Source of the DNA: Limnochorda sp. L945t
GTDB taxonomy: Bacteria > Bacillota > Limnochordia > Limnochordales > Geochordaceae
Assembly (NCBI RefSeq): GCF_035593305.1
Contig: NZ_CP141615.1
Location: 1,302,001-1,366,000 of the forward strand
DNA length: 64,000 bases
Direction: 5' to 3'
The position numbers and the translations under genes are program-made. Numbering within the stretch: position 1 is the first letter of the stretch; each line of letters starts with the position of its first letter. Below are positions 17,432-26,317 of the stretch, piece after piece. The notes beneath the pieces are model-generated. The model did no database searches. It had not been told where the DNA came from and saw nothing but the letters and a program-made list of their open reading frames with translations.

Positions 17432-18455
17432 GGGCGATGGCTTCGCTCTCGGCCACCCCGGACCTCCTGGCGCCCTGGCCCGGCGCCGCTCCCGGCCATC
17501 CCTCGGGGGCCCAGAGGATGGCAAGCCCGGCCGGCCGGATGCGCCCTCGCAGCGTGAAGCGGTCGTGCAGCTCTTGCAGAGCCTGGCGCTCCTCGTCCTC
17601 CAGCTGGGACAGCCGCCGGCGCAGGAGCTGCTCGTGCTGGCCGACGGTACGGGCCACACGGCCTTCCCGCTCCCGCAACAGCGCCGCCAGCTCCGTCGAC
17701 CCGGCCACCCTGGTGTACGCCTGTACGGAAGCGAGACGCCGGGCCAACCGGCGCACGGAGTCCATCTCTTCGGCCCGGCGCTGGCGGAAGTAAGCCCGCA
17801 GGCGGCGGACCTCGGCCCGGTAGGCAGGCTCGAGCTCCTCCTCGACCCGCCGGACCGCCTCCCGGGCCGCGGAAACGGCCGCACGCAGGGCCGCGCCGCT
17901 CACCCGGCGGACCTCGTACTCGGACAGCCACGCCGGGCCGCCGCCGATGGCGACCCTGGAAAGATGCGCCCGAGACCCCGCGAGACCTTCGGGAAACGGG
18001 GACGCGCCGCTCCAGACGGCGGCCTCCCGGGCAGGGTCCGCGAGGACGTCCACCACCCGGCGTCTCACCCCGCCGTCGAGCGCAAAGCCGGCGATGACCA
18101 CCAAGAACCTGAACCACAACAGCCTCCGCAAGGGTCGGCTGTGACGTGGCGGCAGGTACGCCAGCACCGCGAACGTGCCGAGCTCCTGCACCGCCCGCCA
18201 CACGCCTCGTGCGAACGGCGAACCGGGCAGCGCCGGCGTCAGCCCTTCGACCCGGCCCTCCCACGCCGGGTCCACGGCGATCGGGCGCTCCGTCTCCCCC
18301 GCTTTGCCGGCCCGGTGCACCCGCAACAGCCCTGGCCCGGCGAGCGTGGCGCGGTACCCCAGCACCTCGAGGCCCTTTTGCAGCAGGCCCGCCAGGTCGT
18401 CGCCCGCCGGGTGGGGCTGCAGGCTCACCCCGAGGCGTGCCTGGCTGCGGGCCAC
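17379..18455 (-). CDS. coiled-coil protein coupled to SNF2 helicase
   Basis: The 358-aa product starts at a GTG (18455) with GAGGGG 8 bases upstream, inside the end of the helicase gene. A later GTG at 18428 overlaps the helicase stop as GTGA. Residues 1 to about 150 are globular. Residues of about 165-310 are highly charged (Arg/Glu-rich) heptad-like helices such as AREAVRRVEEELEPAYRAEV. The end (GRIRPAGLAILWAP) looks like a short beta strand. This layout resembles the C-terminal part of long RapA-like SNF2 proteins. I infer, without proof, that this gene and the helicase are a split version of such a protein. No enzymatic motif seen. Confidence 0.6.
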   Translation of the reverse strand: MARSQARLGVSLQPHPAGDDLAGLLQKGLEVLGYRATLAGPGLLRVHRAGKAGETERPIAVDPAWEGRVEGLTPALPGSPFARGVWRAVQELGTFAVLAYLPPRHSRPLRRLLWFRFLVVIAGFALDGGVRRRVVDVLADPAREAAVWSGASPFPEGLAGSRAHLSRVAIGGGPAWLSEYEVRRVSGAALRAAVSAAREAVRRVEEELEPAYRAEVRRLRAYFRQRRAEEMDSVRRLARRLASVQAYTRVAGSTELAALLREREGRVARTVGQHEQLLRRRLSQLEDEERQALQELHDRFTLRGRIRPAGLAILWAPEGWPGAAPGQGARRSGVAESEAIAHGRRKVARTTARPGGAG

Positions 18456-20233
18456 GCGGTCCACCCCTCGTCCTGGCCCTCCTCCGGCGGTTGCTTCGGG
18501 CCGTCCAGCACGGTGGCGGTCAGCTCCCGGGCCCTCTTCCAGCGGCGCCATTGCCGTTCGAGGAAGCCGCCGAGGTGCCGCAGGCCTGCGAGTACCGCCT
18601 GGTCGTCCGCGCCCGAGAGCACCAGCCGGCCGATGTAGGCGCCGAGCCCGCCCGGCACGGTGGCCACCACCTCGTCGAGATCCCCCACCACCTCGCGGAA
18701 CATCCCCAGCTTTTCGTAAAGCAGCGTCAGCACGTACTCTTCGATCGTGCCGGGCACCGCCAGGTTGACGACCTCCACGGGGCGGCTTTGCCCGAGGCGG
18801 TGGAGCCGTCCGATGCGCTGCTCCACCCGCATGGGGTTCCACGGCAGGTCGAGGTTGACGAGCCTCCAGGCCCACTGCAGGTTCTGCCCTTCGCTGCCGG
18901 CGTCCGTGCTGACCAGCACGCGGAGTCGTTCTCGGAACGATTCCAGCGCCGCGCGGCGCCGGGCGAGATCCATCTCGCCGCAGTACAGCGCCGGTTCCAT
19001 CCCCGCCCGGGCCAGTGCTTCGGCGGCCGCCTTCGCGGTCGAGACAAACTGGGTGAAGAGGACGACGCTGCCGGGCTGGGGCGGCTCCCGCCGCAGCCAC
19101 TCCACGACCCAGCCGATCTTGGGCCCCGGGTCGTGGAGGGCCAGGCGCCGGCTTCGCCGGGCCAGCTCTGCGAGGCCACCGAGCCAGGGGCGCCACTTTT
19201 CGTCCGGAGGACGCGCGACGAGGCGGGCCAGCGTGTGGCTCAGGCTCACGGGGCTCGAGGTCGCCTCCCGCAACAAGAGCGAGGCGACCAGCGCCATCCG
19301 CGCCCGCTCCTGTCCCCCCATCTGTCTGGCCATGGCCCGCAGCGTCCGGAGGAGCTCCTCGTAAAGCCGGCGATGCGGTTCGCCGAACAGGGTCAAGACG
19401 CTGGAGACTTGCCGCGGAGGAAGGGTGAGCCCCGCTTCCGGACGGCGGGTACGGATGAGCACCTCCCCTACCAGGCGCCGCAGGTGCACGGTATTGCGGG
19501 GCGTGCGGCGATCCCGGGTGAACTCCCGGCGGAAGGTGCGGGGGGTGCCGAGCTGTCCGGGCCGCAGCAAGCTCACCAGGTGGTAGAGCTCGTGCAGGTC
19601 GTTTTGGACCGGCGTGGCGGTGATCAGCAACAGCGCCCGCTTGCGCACTGCCGCCACTAGCCGGAAGGCGGCCGACGAAGCACGGTGCAGCCGGTGCGCC
19701 TCGTCCACGATCACGATGTCCCACGGCAGGCCGGCGATCGCCTCGGCGTGCGGCGAACGCCGTGCGGTCTGCAAGGATGCGAGCACGACCTCGGGGCGGT
19801 CCCATCCATGGTCAGGCCTGGGATGGATGCAGGCCCGGATGGCACAGTGGCGCAGCAGCTCGGCGTGCCACTGCCGGACGAGCGCGGCAGGCGCCAGCAC
19901 CAGCGCGCGGCGCACCCGGCCGCGGAGCATCAGTTCCTTGAGGATGGCGCCGGCCTCGACGGTCTTGCCGAGCCCCACCTCGTCGGCCAGGATGGCCCGT
20001 CCCTGCAACGGGCCGACGGCCCTTTGCACCGCAGCCTGCTGGTGTGCGAACAGCCGTACGGGCATCGCCTCGAGGCAGTAGAGATGCCCCGATGGGGCCT
20101 CGTCGAACCGCTCCAGGAGCGCAGGCCACAGCAAGAAGGCGCTCCCACGCGTTTGCAGGCCCCCCTGGGTTGCCCGGTCTACCAGCGTCCGGTACCATGC
20201 CGGATCTCGCGGTACCCAGATGGCGCCCTTCAT
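18425..20233 (-). CDS. SNF2-family helicase (RapA-like), second copy
   Basis: SF2 translocase of 602 aa from the ATG at 20233, 8 bases after the murC stop. Motifs: FAHQQAAVQRAV, Walker A ILADEVGLGKTVEAG, VIVDEAHRLHR, LLITATPVQND, STDAGSEGQNLQ, and DLPWNPMRVEQRIGRLHRLG. It is a clear paralogue of the helicase at 12173 but differs at both ends. It is read in one direction with the coiled-coil protein and MrfA. No nuclease, methylase or phospholipase-D gene lies beside it. Confidence 0.85.
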   Translation of the reverse strand: MKGAIWVPRDPAWYRTLVDRATQGGLQTRGSAFLLWPALLERFDEAPSGHLYCLEAMPVRLFAHQQAAVQRAVGPLQGRAILADEVGLGKTVEAGAILKELMLRGRVRRALVLAPAALVRQWHAELLRHCAIRACIHPRPDHGWDRPEVVLASLQTARRSPHAEAIAGLPWDIVIVDEAHRLHRASSAAFRLVAAVRKRALLLITATPVQNDLHELYHLVSLLRPGQLGTPRTFRREFTRDRRTPRNTVHLRRLVGEVLIRTRRPEAGLTLPPRQVSSVLTLFGEPHRRLYEELLRTLRAMARQMGGQERARMALVASLLLREATSSPVSLSHTLARLVARPPDEKWRPWLGGLAELARRSRRLALHDPGPKIGWVVEWLRREPPQPGSVVLFTQFVSTAKAAAEALARAGMEPALYCGEMDLARRRAALESFRERLRVLVSTDAGSEGQNLQWAWRLVNLDLPWNPMRVEQRIGRLHRLGQSRPVEVVNLAVPGTIEEYVLTLLYEKLGMFREVVGDLDEVVATVPGGLGAYIGRLVLSGADDQAVLAGLRHLGGFLERQWRRWKRARELTATVLDGPKQPPEEGQDEGWTAWPAARHASG

Positions 20234-20241
20234 TGGCGGGC

Positions 20242-21639
20242 CTAGTTTGCCCGCGCCTTCACCCGTTCTGCCAGCCGGTGCGCCAGGGACGTCACGTTCC
20301 CCGCTCCCATGACGAGGATCAGGGTGCCGGGCTCCGCCTGGGAGAGCGCGCACCGGTATGCCTCGTCGAGGGTCGGGCAGAAAAAGGCGTGCTCCGTCCG
20401 GTCCCGCCACGCCGGCCGGTCCAGCAGGCGGTCGAACAGCGCCCTTCCCCCGACTCCCGGAATGACCTCCTCGGGGGTGGGGGCGTAGATTTCGGTCAGG
20501 ATGACCGTGTCGGCACCGTCGAACGCTGCCGCCAGGTCGTCCATCAGCGACGCCGTGCGGTGGTAACGGTGGGGCTGGAAGACGGCCACCACCCGGCGGC
20601 CGTACCCCTCCTTGGCGGCCGCCAGCGTCGCCGCGATCTCCGTGGGATGGTGCGCGTAATCGTCGACGACCATCACGCCGGCGGTATCGGCCAGCACCTC
20701 GAAACGCCGCCGCGCGCCGGAGAAGCCGGCCATGGAGGAGGCCGCTCGTGGCGCGTCGATCCCGGCAAGGCGAGCGACGGCGAGGGCGGCCAGGGCGTTG
20801 CAGACGTTGTGGCGCCCCGGTATCGACAGCTGCACCTCGGCGACGGGCTTGCCCCGGTAAAGGGCAACGAAGCGGGCCGTGCGTGCCTCGAGGTGGATGT
20901 CCGAGGCCTGCCAGTCGGCCCGGGCGTGCAGGGCGAAGGTGACCAGGCGCCGGGCCTCCGGAGCGGTGGCGGCCGTCTCCCGGAGGATGGCGTTGTCGGT
21001 GCCCAGCACCCAGGTGCCCTCGGGCCGGACCCGGTCGAGAAAGGCGCGGTAGGCCGCGATCAGATCCTGGAAGCGCCCGTGGTAGTTTTCCAGGTGGTCC
21101 GGCTCGACGTTGGTGACCACCCCGATCGTGGGTTCGAAGTGCAGGAACGAGCGGTCACTCTCGTCTGCTTCCACCACGGCCCACTCGCCGCGCCCCCACC
21201 GGGCACCCGACGGCGATCCCGGCATGGCGAAACCGATGGCGCCTAGCGGGTCGAGGCCCGCCGACGCCAGCACGTGCACCAGCAAGCCCGTCAAGGTCGT
21301 CTTCCCGTGCGCCCCGGCTACGGCCACCAGGTGCCGGGCATTGACCAGCCCGGCGAGGGCCTCGGCCCGGTGCTGCACCGCGATGCCCCGCCGCTCCGCC
21401 TCCAGCCTCTCCGGGTGGCGGCCCGGGATGGCGCTCGAGACGACCAGGACGTCCACGCCGGAAAGGTGGGCAGGATCGTGCCCCTCGGCAACGGCGATGC
21501 CTGTCGCCCGCAGGCGTTCCGTGGTCTCGCTGCGCCGGGCATCACATCCGCTGACCGTCTCGCCCTCTGCCTTGAGCAACTCGGCCAGGGTGCTCATGCC
21601 GGTGCCGCCAATCCCCATCAGGTGATAGTGCCGGGTCAT
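20242..21639 (-). CDS. murC: UDP-N-acetylmuramate-L-alanine ligase
   Basis: Cytoplasmic Mur ligase adding L-alanine to UDP-MurNAc. The 465-aa protein has the N-terminal GIGGTGMS nucleotide-binding loop typical of MurC, the ATP loop GAHGKTTLT, EADESDRSF, and the C-terminal DDYAHHPTEI segment. The start at 21639 has GGGAGG 6 bases upstream. The frame is open 10 codons further but that part is not conserved. murC is not in the main wall cluster at 35-48 kb. It ends the spo/fts run and leads into the helicases. Confidence 0.95.
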   Translation of the reverse strand: MTRHYHLMGIGGTGMSTLAELLKAEGETVSGCDARRSETTERLRATGIAVAEGHDPAHLSGVDVLVVSSAIPGRHPERLEAERRGIAVQHRAEALAGLVNARHLVAVAGAHGKTTLTGLLVHVLASAGLDPLGAIGFAMPGSPSGARWGRGEWAVVEADESDRSFLHFEPTIGVVTNVEPDHLENYHGRFQDLIAAYRAFLDRVRPEGTWVLGTDNAILRETAATAPEARRLVTFALHARADWQASDIHLEARTARFVALYRGKPVAEVQLSIPGRHNVCNALAALAVARLAGIDAPRAASSMAGFSGARRRFEVLADTAGVMVVDDYAHHPTEIAATLAAAKEGYGRRVVAVFQPHRYHRTASLMDDLAAAFDGADTVILTEIYAPTPEEVIPGVGGRALFDRLLDRPAWRDRTEHAFFCPTLDEAYRCALSQAEPGTLILVMGAGNVTSLAHRLAERVKARAN

Positions 21640-21690
21640 CGCGTACCTCCCTGGGAGCCGGGCTCTCACGTTCGTGCCTGCGGCTGCCGG

Positions 21691-22581
21691 CTACGGTTGC
21701 TGTCGCACATCGGGCGCCCCGGGAACGCCGGGCTGGGCCTGGGCTTCCGGACGGCCAGAGCCCTGGGGCGTGCCTTGCCGCCACCCCGTCGCCTGCTCCT
21801 CGAACAGGCGGGACAAAGCCTCGCCCAGCATGCGGGCGCCCGCCCTCGCCTCGTCCAGCGTGTTGTCCCTGTAGTCGCCGATGAAGACCGTCAGGCTGTT
21901 GGGGTGCACGTGCCCGTTGAGAGCGGTGTGTTGCACCTTGATCCCTCTCGAAACACCCGGATACAGGTCGTTGAGCTTCGCTCGCAGGGCCTCGGCGAAG
22001 GCAAGGTTCTGGTCGGCATAGGGATTCGAAACGTCCCCGACGACCAGCAGGATCTTGGCGACCTTCTGCCCGTCGATCTCCGCGGTCGTGTAGCCGTCGG
22101 GGTAGTCCGAGGGCAGAGCGTCACGATGGACGTCCAATACCGCGGCCACGTCCGGGTTGGAGCGCAAGAGCTCGTTGACCGTGTTGAGCGCATGGACGAA
22201 CGCTTCGCTGTAGTTGGGGTAATCGTGGACGTTGCGATCGTGGATGGCTCGCACTCCTCTTTGCTCCAGCACCGCCGCCAGCTCGTCCCCCACCGTCACC
22301 ACGCCGCCGGGCTTGCCCCGCTCGTGGGTGGCGGCGGGCTGGTAATTCTCCGTCGTGTGGGCGTGATAGATCAACACCGCCGGGGTGCTGCCCACCTGCG
22401 GCTGGCCCTGCCGCTGGGCCTGCGGCGGTCTGGCCGGAGAAGGCGCCTGCCCTCGTTCTCCCGGAATCAGCCCGAGGAACCGGCCTCCGACCACTGCGAC
22501 CACCAGCAGCGCCACCAGAACGAACAAAAGCCCGGGTCCTCCGACCCGTTCGGTCTTTCCGTGTGTGGCCGCCACCACCAC
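21691..22581 (-). CDS. spoIIP: stage II sporulation protein P (SpoIIP family)
   Basis: Membrane-anchored amidase/endopeptidase that, with SpoIID and SpoIIM, thins septal peptidoglycan during engulfment. The product (up to 296 aa) has an N-terminal helix (about 17-38), a proline/glutamine-rich linker, and the catalytic domain with YHAHTTE (His73/His75) and DVHRD (His152). The segment where the family usually has a glutamate before IG reads TVFIGDYRDNT here, so that glutamate is a phenylalanine. Three tandem GTG codons follow AAGGGGG; the second or third has the better spacing. A sigma-E-like promoter lies directly upstream. Confidence 0.85.
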   Translation of the reverse strand: MVVAATHGKTERVGGPGLLFVLVALLVVAVVGGRFLGLIPGERGQAPSPARPPQAQRQGQPQVGSTPAVLIYHAHTTENYQPAATHERGKPGGVVTVGDELAAVLEQRGVRAIHDRNVHDYPNYSEAFVHALNTVNELLRSNPDVAAVLDVHRDALPSDYPDGYTTAEIDGQKVAKILLVVGDVSNPYADQNLAFAEALRAKLNDLYPGVSRGIKVQHTALNGHVHPNSLTVFIGDYRDNTLDEARAGARMLGEALSRLFEEQATGWRQGTPQGSGRPEAQAQPGVPGAPDVRQQP

Positions 22582-22598
22582 CGACCCCCTTCGGCCGC

Positions 22599-22627
22599 AC
22601 TATATGGGGCCGGTGGTCGTCCTATGA
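22599..22627 (-). promoter_or_regulatory. candidate sigma-E promoter of spoIIP
   Basis: Minus strand: TCATAGG (22627-22621), a 14-base spacer, then CATATAGT (22606-22599). Compared with the Bacillus sigma-E pattern (about kmATATT, 13-15 bases, CATACAnT), the -35 fits at 5 of 7 positions and the -10 at 7 of 8, with exact spacing. spoIIP belongs to the sigma-E regulon in Bacillus. Confidence 0.6.
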
Positions 22628-22640
22628 CAAGCCTCCGGAT

Positions 22641-25340
22641 CTACGTCCCGCCCGCCACTTCCTTCAGCAGCGTTTCCACTTGTTGCATGGCCTTGCCGAA
22701 CCCTTCCCAGTCCCCCGCTTCCAGTCGCCGGCGCGCCTGTTGGAGCGCGTCGAGCGCCTCTCGCAGCCGGGCGTTTTGGGCGGCCTGCGGGCCCGTGGGG
22801 GAAGCGGCGGGCGGCAGAGCGGCCGCGGTCGCAGGCGGCGCCGGCGCCTGAGCCCCCGTGGCGATGGCGAGCGCGCTCATCAGGTCGGGCGCCATCACGA
22901 GCTGCGCGCTCGTCGCCAGCACGACCCGGCGCAGCTCGGGCAGCTGGCTTTGTTCCGATACGAGGAACAACGGCTTGACGTAGAGTACGGTGCCCCGGAC
23001 CGGCACGACGATGAGGTTTCCCCGCAGAACGCGCGAGCCCCGCTGCCCCCACAGCGTGAGTTCCCGGGAGATGTCGGGATCCTGGTTGATGCGGGCCTCG
23101 ATTTGCATGGGTCCGTAGGTGAGACGCTGCTTGGGGAAGCGGAAGACCTGGAGCTGCCCGTAGTGGGGCGGGTCGGAGCGGCCGACCATCCAGGCCGTCA
23201 TGTTTTGCTTGTCTTGGGCGGTGAACGGGTACAAGAGGGCGAACTCCGGGCCGTCTCCCAGGTCGACCATGGCGTAGTACGGCTGCATCACGACCTCTTG
23301 CTCCCCGTGGATCTCCCGGGGAAAGTCCCAGCGGTCCTCCTGGTTGTAGAAGAGCCCGGGGTTGACCATGTGGTAGACGGCGTAGACGGCCGCCTGCAGC
23401 CAGAAGAGGTCTTCGGGGTAGCGCCAGTGGGCCCGCACGTCCTCGGGCACCGCCGACGCGGGTTCCAGGAAGCCGCCGAACAGGTCGGAAAGAGCCGAAG
23501 CCAGGGGTTCGCTCTCGTCGACCTGATAGAAGTGGACGGTCCCGTCGTAGGCGTCCAGAGTGACCTTGACCGAGTTGCGGGCGTAGTTGCCCCACCCGGC
23601 CATGGGCCGGGCGTAGGGGAAGCGGTCGGTCGTGGTGTAGGCGTCGACCATCCACAGCACGTGCCCGTCCCGGGTGACGATGGGATACGGGTCGCGGTCG
23701 TAGCGCAGGAAGGGCATGAGCCGCTGGAGCCGCTCCATCACCGTCCGGTACATCAGGACACGGCTCCTGGCGCTCACCTCCGGAGACAACAACAGCTCGG
23801 TACTGCCGAATCGGGCTGCGAAGAGCAGCCGGTTCCACAACGTCAGCGCAATGCCGTCCTTCCCCTCGTAGCGATGGAAGACGTTCTGGTCTCCCGAGGG
23901 GTAGTCGAACTCGGGGGTGCGGCCCTGGACCACGATCCAGTCCGCCGCCATCTCCCCGAAGTAGATCTGGGGGCGTGTCACCCGGGGCCATCCGTCTTGC
24001 GACCGGGGCGGGATGTCGGCGACCGTGAGGCGGGGCATCCCCTGGCCGCTCACCTCGGAGGCCGGGCTCATGACGAGGCCGTAGCCGTGGGTGTACTGGA
24101 GCTTGCGATTGATCCAGCTGGGGTTTTGCAGCCGCTGCGCGTTGAGCTCGCGCACCGAGAGCATCACCTGGCGGATGCGGTCGCCCACCCGGTACCGGTC
24201 CACGTCCACCTCGACGAAGTCGTAGTAGGGGCGAAACTCCTGGAGCTGGCTGTATGCCCGCCCGAGCGGCCGCCAATCCCACAGCCGGATCTCCTGGAGC
24301 AAAGGACGCGCGGCCTGCACGTCCGTCGCTTCGATGGCATCCTTGGGGTCAAAGGCGACCTCCCGCACCCCGTCGAGGCCGTAAGCCTTGCGGGTCATCG
24401 CGATGTGGTGGCGCAGGAACGGCTCTTCCCGGACCAGCTCGTTGGGCCGCACCACGAACCGCTGCACGAGCCCTGCCCCCGCCTCACCCGCCACGGCTAC
24501 GGCGAGCGTCACGATGGCCGCTCCCGCCGCATATCGCCCCCACGGCCGCCAGGCGGCCGCTGCGGTCAGCACGGCCGTCACGCCGGCGAGCGCCGTCACG
24601 ATGACCCGGAGCGGGAGCCGCACGTGCACGTCGGTGAAGGTGGGCCCGTAAATGACCCCGCCCGGGGAAAAGAGCAGGTCGAACCGTCCGAGCCACGTCT
24701 CGACGGCCCAGATGGCCGCCAGCAGCGCCAGCAGCAGGAAGACGTGCCGGCGAGGGCGCCCCCACAGGGCCTGTCCGCTCCCCCGGCGCCAGGCGAGCAA
24801 GCCCGCGGCCGTATAGACGAACAGGATCATCCCCAGGGAAAGGACGAGCGCCCCCGTGACCAGGGAGAGCACGATCCGGTAAAACGGCAAGCTGAAGACG
24901 TAAAAGCCCGCGTCCTGCCCCAGCACCGGATCGACCACGCCGAAGGGGCGGCGGTGGAAAAACAACCCCACCTCCATCCACCGGGAAGAGACCCCCAGGC
25001 CCAGCAGCACCGCCAGGCCGAACACCGCCAGGGAGGCGAAGCGTCGTAACAGGCGCCAGGCTCCGGCCAGGCGAGAGGAGGGGAGCTCGTCCCACCGGAG
25101 GTAAGCCCTCGCCAGCGCCGGCCGGGCCAGAGAGAAGTTGAGCCACAACACGGCGAGGGCCACGAGCGTGGACCCCGCGAAGACCGCGCAGCGCCAGGTC
25201 CACGGCGTCACGAACAGCGCGGTGCGCCCCAGGCTGCCGAACCACATCCAGTCGGTCAGGGTGCGGGCAAACGCCAGGGCGGCGACGACCAGCGCCACCA
25301 GCAAGAGGGCGAGGCGGAGGAGAAGGTTACGGACCATCAT
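22641..25340 (-). CDS. UPF0182 family membrane protein
   Basis: The 899-aa protein has about seven predicted membrane helices in the first 290 residues, then a large extracytoplasmic region with the family's conserved stretches (RLWDWRPLGRAYSQLQEFRPYY; YFGEMAADWIVV; HRYEGKDGIALTLWNRLLFA). The C-terminal 60 residues form a low-complexity Ala/Pro segment followed by a short helix. UPF0182 proteins occur in many Gram-positives and cyanobacteria; their function is not established. The ATG overlaps the hslO stop (ATGA), which fixes the start. Confidence 0.9.
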   Translation of the reverse strand: MMVRNLLLRLALLLVALVVAALAFARTLTDWMWFGSLGRTALFVTPWTWRCAVFAGSTLVALAVLWLNFSLARPALARAYLRWDELPSSRLAGAWRLLRRFASLAVFGLAVLLGLGVSSRWMEVGLFFHRRPFGVVDPVLGQDAGFYVFSLPFYRIVLSLVTGALVLSLGMILFVYTAAGLLAWRRGSGQALWGRPRRHVFLLLALLAAIWAVETWLGRFDLLFSPGGVIYGPTFTDVHVRLPLRVIVTALAGVTAVLTAAAAWRPWGRYAAGAAIVTLAVAVAGEAGAGLVQRFVVRPNELVREEPFLRHHIAMTRKAYGLDGVREVAFDPKDAIEATDVQAARPLLQEIRLWDWRPLGRAYSQLQEFRPYYDFVEVDVDRYRVGDRIRQVMLSVRELNAQRLQNPSWINRKLQYTHGYGLVMSPASEVSGQGMPRLTVADIPPRSQDGWPRVTRPQIYFGEMAADWIVVQGRTPEFDYPSGDQNVFHRYEGKDGIALTLWNRLLFAARFGSTELLLSPEVSARSRVLMYRTVMERLQRLMPFLRYDRDPYPIVTRDGHVLWMVDAYTTTDRFPYARPMAGWGNYARNSVKVTLDAYDGTVHFYQVDESEPLASALSDLFGGFLEPASAVPEDVRAHWRYPEDLFWLQAAVYAVYHMVNPGLFYNQEDRWDFPREIHGEQEVVMQPYYAMVDLGDGPEFALLYPFTAQDKQNMTAWMVGRSDPPHYGQLQVFRFPKQRLTYGPMQIEARINQDPDISRELTLWGQRGSRVLRGNLIVVPVRGTVLYVKPLFLVSEQSQLPELRRVVLATSAQLVMAPDLMSALAIATGAQAPAPPATAAALPPAASPTGPQAAQNARLREALDALQQARRRLEAGDWEGFGKAMQQVETLLKEVAGGT

Positions 25341-26317
25341 GAGGGGGATGCTCCTGTTCCTTTGACGACCCGAAGGCGCGGCCCCGCCGCGCGGGCGGCG
25401 AGTTGACGGATGCGCTCCGCGGAGAACAGGTAGCGGCGACCGCAAAACCGGCATCGCAGCTCGACGGGATCCTGCTCGCGGGCGATGTCGAGCAGCTCCT
25501 TGGGGCCCAGCGCCACCAACCCGGCCTCGAACCGGCCGCGGCTACACGAGCAGTGGAAGGCGACCGGCTGTTCGGCCAGGATGCGGGGCCGCCAGGGGGC
25601 GAGCAGCTCCTCGAGGAGGGCGGCCGGGCTTTCTTGCGCGCCCTTCCCCAGGGCATCGATCGCCCGGCTGACCTGCGGGGCCTGCTTCAGGCGCGCTTCG
25701 AGCTCTCCGAGCAAGTCGGGGGAAGCGCCCGGTAGCGGTGTGATCATCCACCCGCCCGCCGCCCGGATCCGCGTGTCGGGCTCGACCAGGACCCCCAGCG
25801 CCACCGCCGCGGGCGTCTGCTCGGAATGGGCCAGGTAGTGTGCCACGTCCTCGGCGATCTCGCCCGTCACCAGGGGCACCGCTCCCCGATACGGCTCGCG
25901 CAGCCCCAGGTCCCGGATGACGTACAACGACCCTTTGCCGATCGCCCGCGCCACGTCGAGCTTGCCCGCCCCGTTGAGGGGCAGGTGCACCAGGGGATCG
26001 CCCACGTAGCCGCGCACGGTGAGCCGGGCATCGGCTTGCGCCACGACATGGCGAATGGGGCCGTCCCCCACGATCTGGAGCATGACGCGCTCACGCCCCT
26101 TGAGGGACGAGGCCATCAGCACGGCCGCCGTCATCAGCCGCCCCAGGGCGGCCGCCGCCGTCGGCATCAGGCGGTGGCGCACGCGGGCTCTCTCTACGAC
26201 TCGGGTCGTCACGCAGGCGGCGGCGCGGATCTGCCCGTCGGCCGCCACCATGCGCACGAGCCGGCCTTGAGAGGCCGGACGGGTGCCCCCCGGGAGTTCC
26301 TCCTGCGCCTTCGTCAA
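25337..26317 (-). CDS. hslO: redox-regulated chaperone Hsp33
   Basis: Cytosolic holdase activated by oxidation. The product starts with the family pattern LVRMVAADGQIRAAACVTT and TAAAALGRLMTAAVL. It ends with the zinc-binding redox switch CSC plus CRFC. I give the TTG at 26317, which overlaps the rodZ stop and has GGAGG 10 bases upstream (326 aa). A GTG at 26257 gives 306 aa, closer to the usual 290-300, and may be correct. Confidence 0.93.
   Translation of the reverse strand: MTKAQEELPGGTRPASQGRLVRMVAADGQIRAAACVTTRVVERARVRHRLMPTAAAALGRLMTAAVLMASSLKGRERVMLQIVGDGPIRHVVAQADARLTVRGYVGDPLVHLPLNGAGKLDVARAIGKGSLYVIRDLGLREPYRGAVPLVTGEIAEDVAHYLAHSEQTPAAVALGVLVEPDTRIRAAGGWMITPLPGASPDLLGELEARLKQAPQVSRAIDALGKGAQESPAALLEELLAPWRPRILAEQPVAFHCSCSRGRFEAGLVALGPKELLDIAREQDPVELRCRFCGRRYLFSAERIRQLAARAAGPRLRVVKGTGASPS

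Noticed and set aside
14831-20233. Helicase island as a DISARM-like defence system
   Set aside because: DISARM needs a methylase and the DrmA/DrmB (and often DrmC) set. The zinc-domain helicase here is a complete MrfA with both RecA domains, and no methylase or PLD gene is present.
22563-25049. 828-codon open frame antisense to the UPF0182 gene
   Set aside because: Shadow of the real gene: no family resemblance and typical antisense composition.
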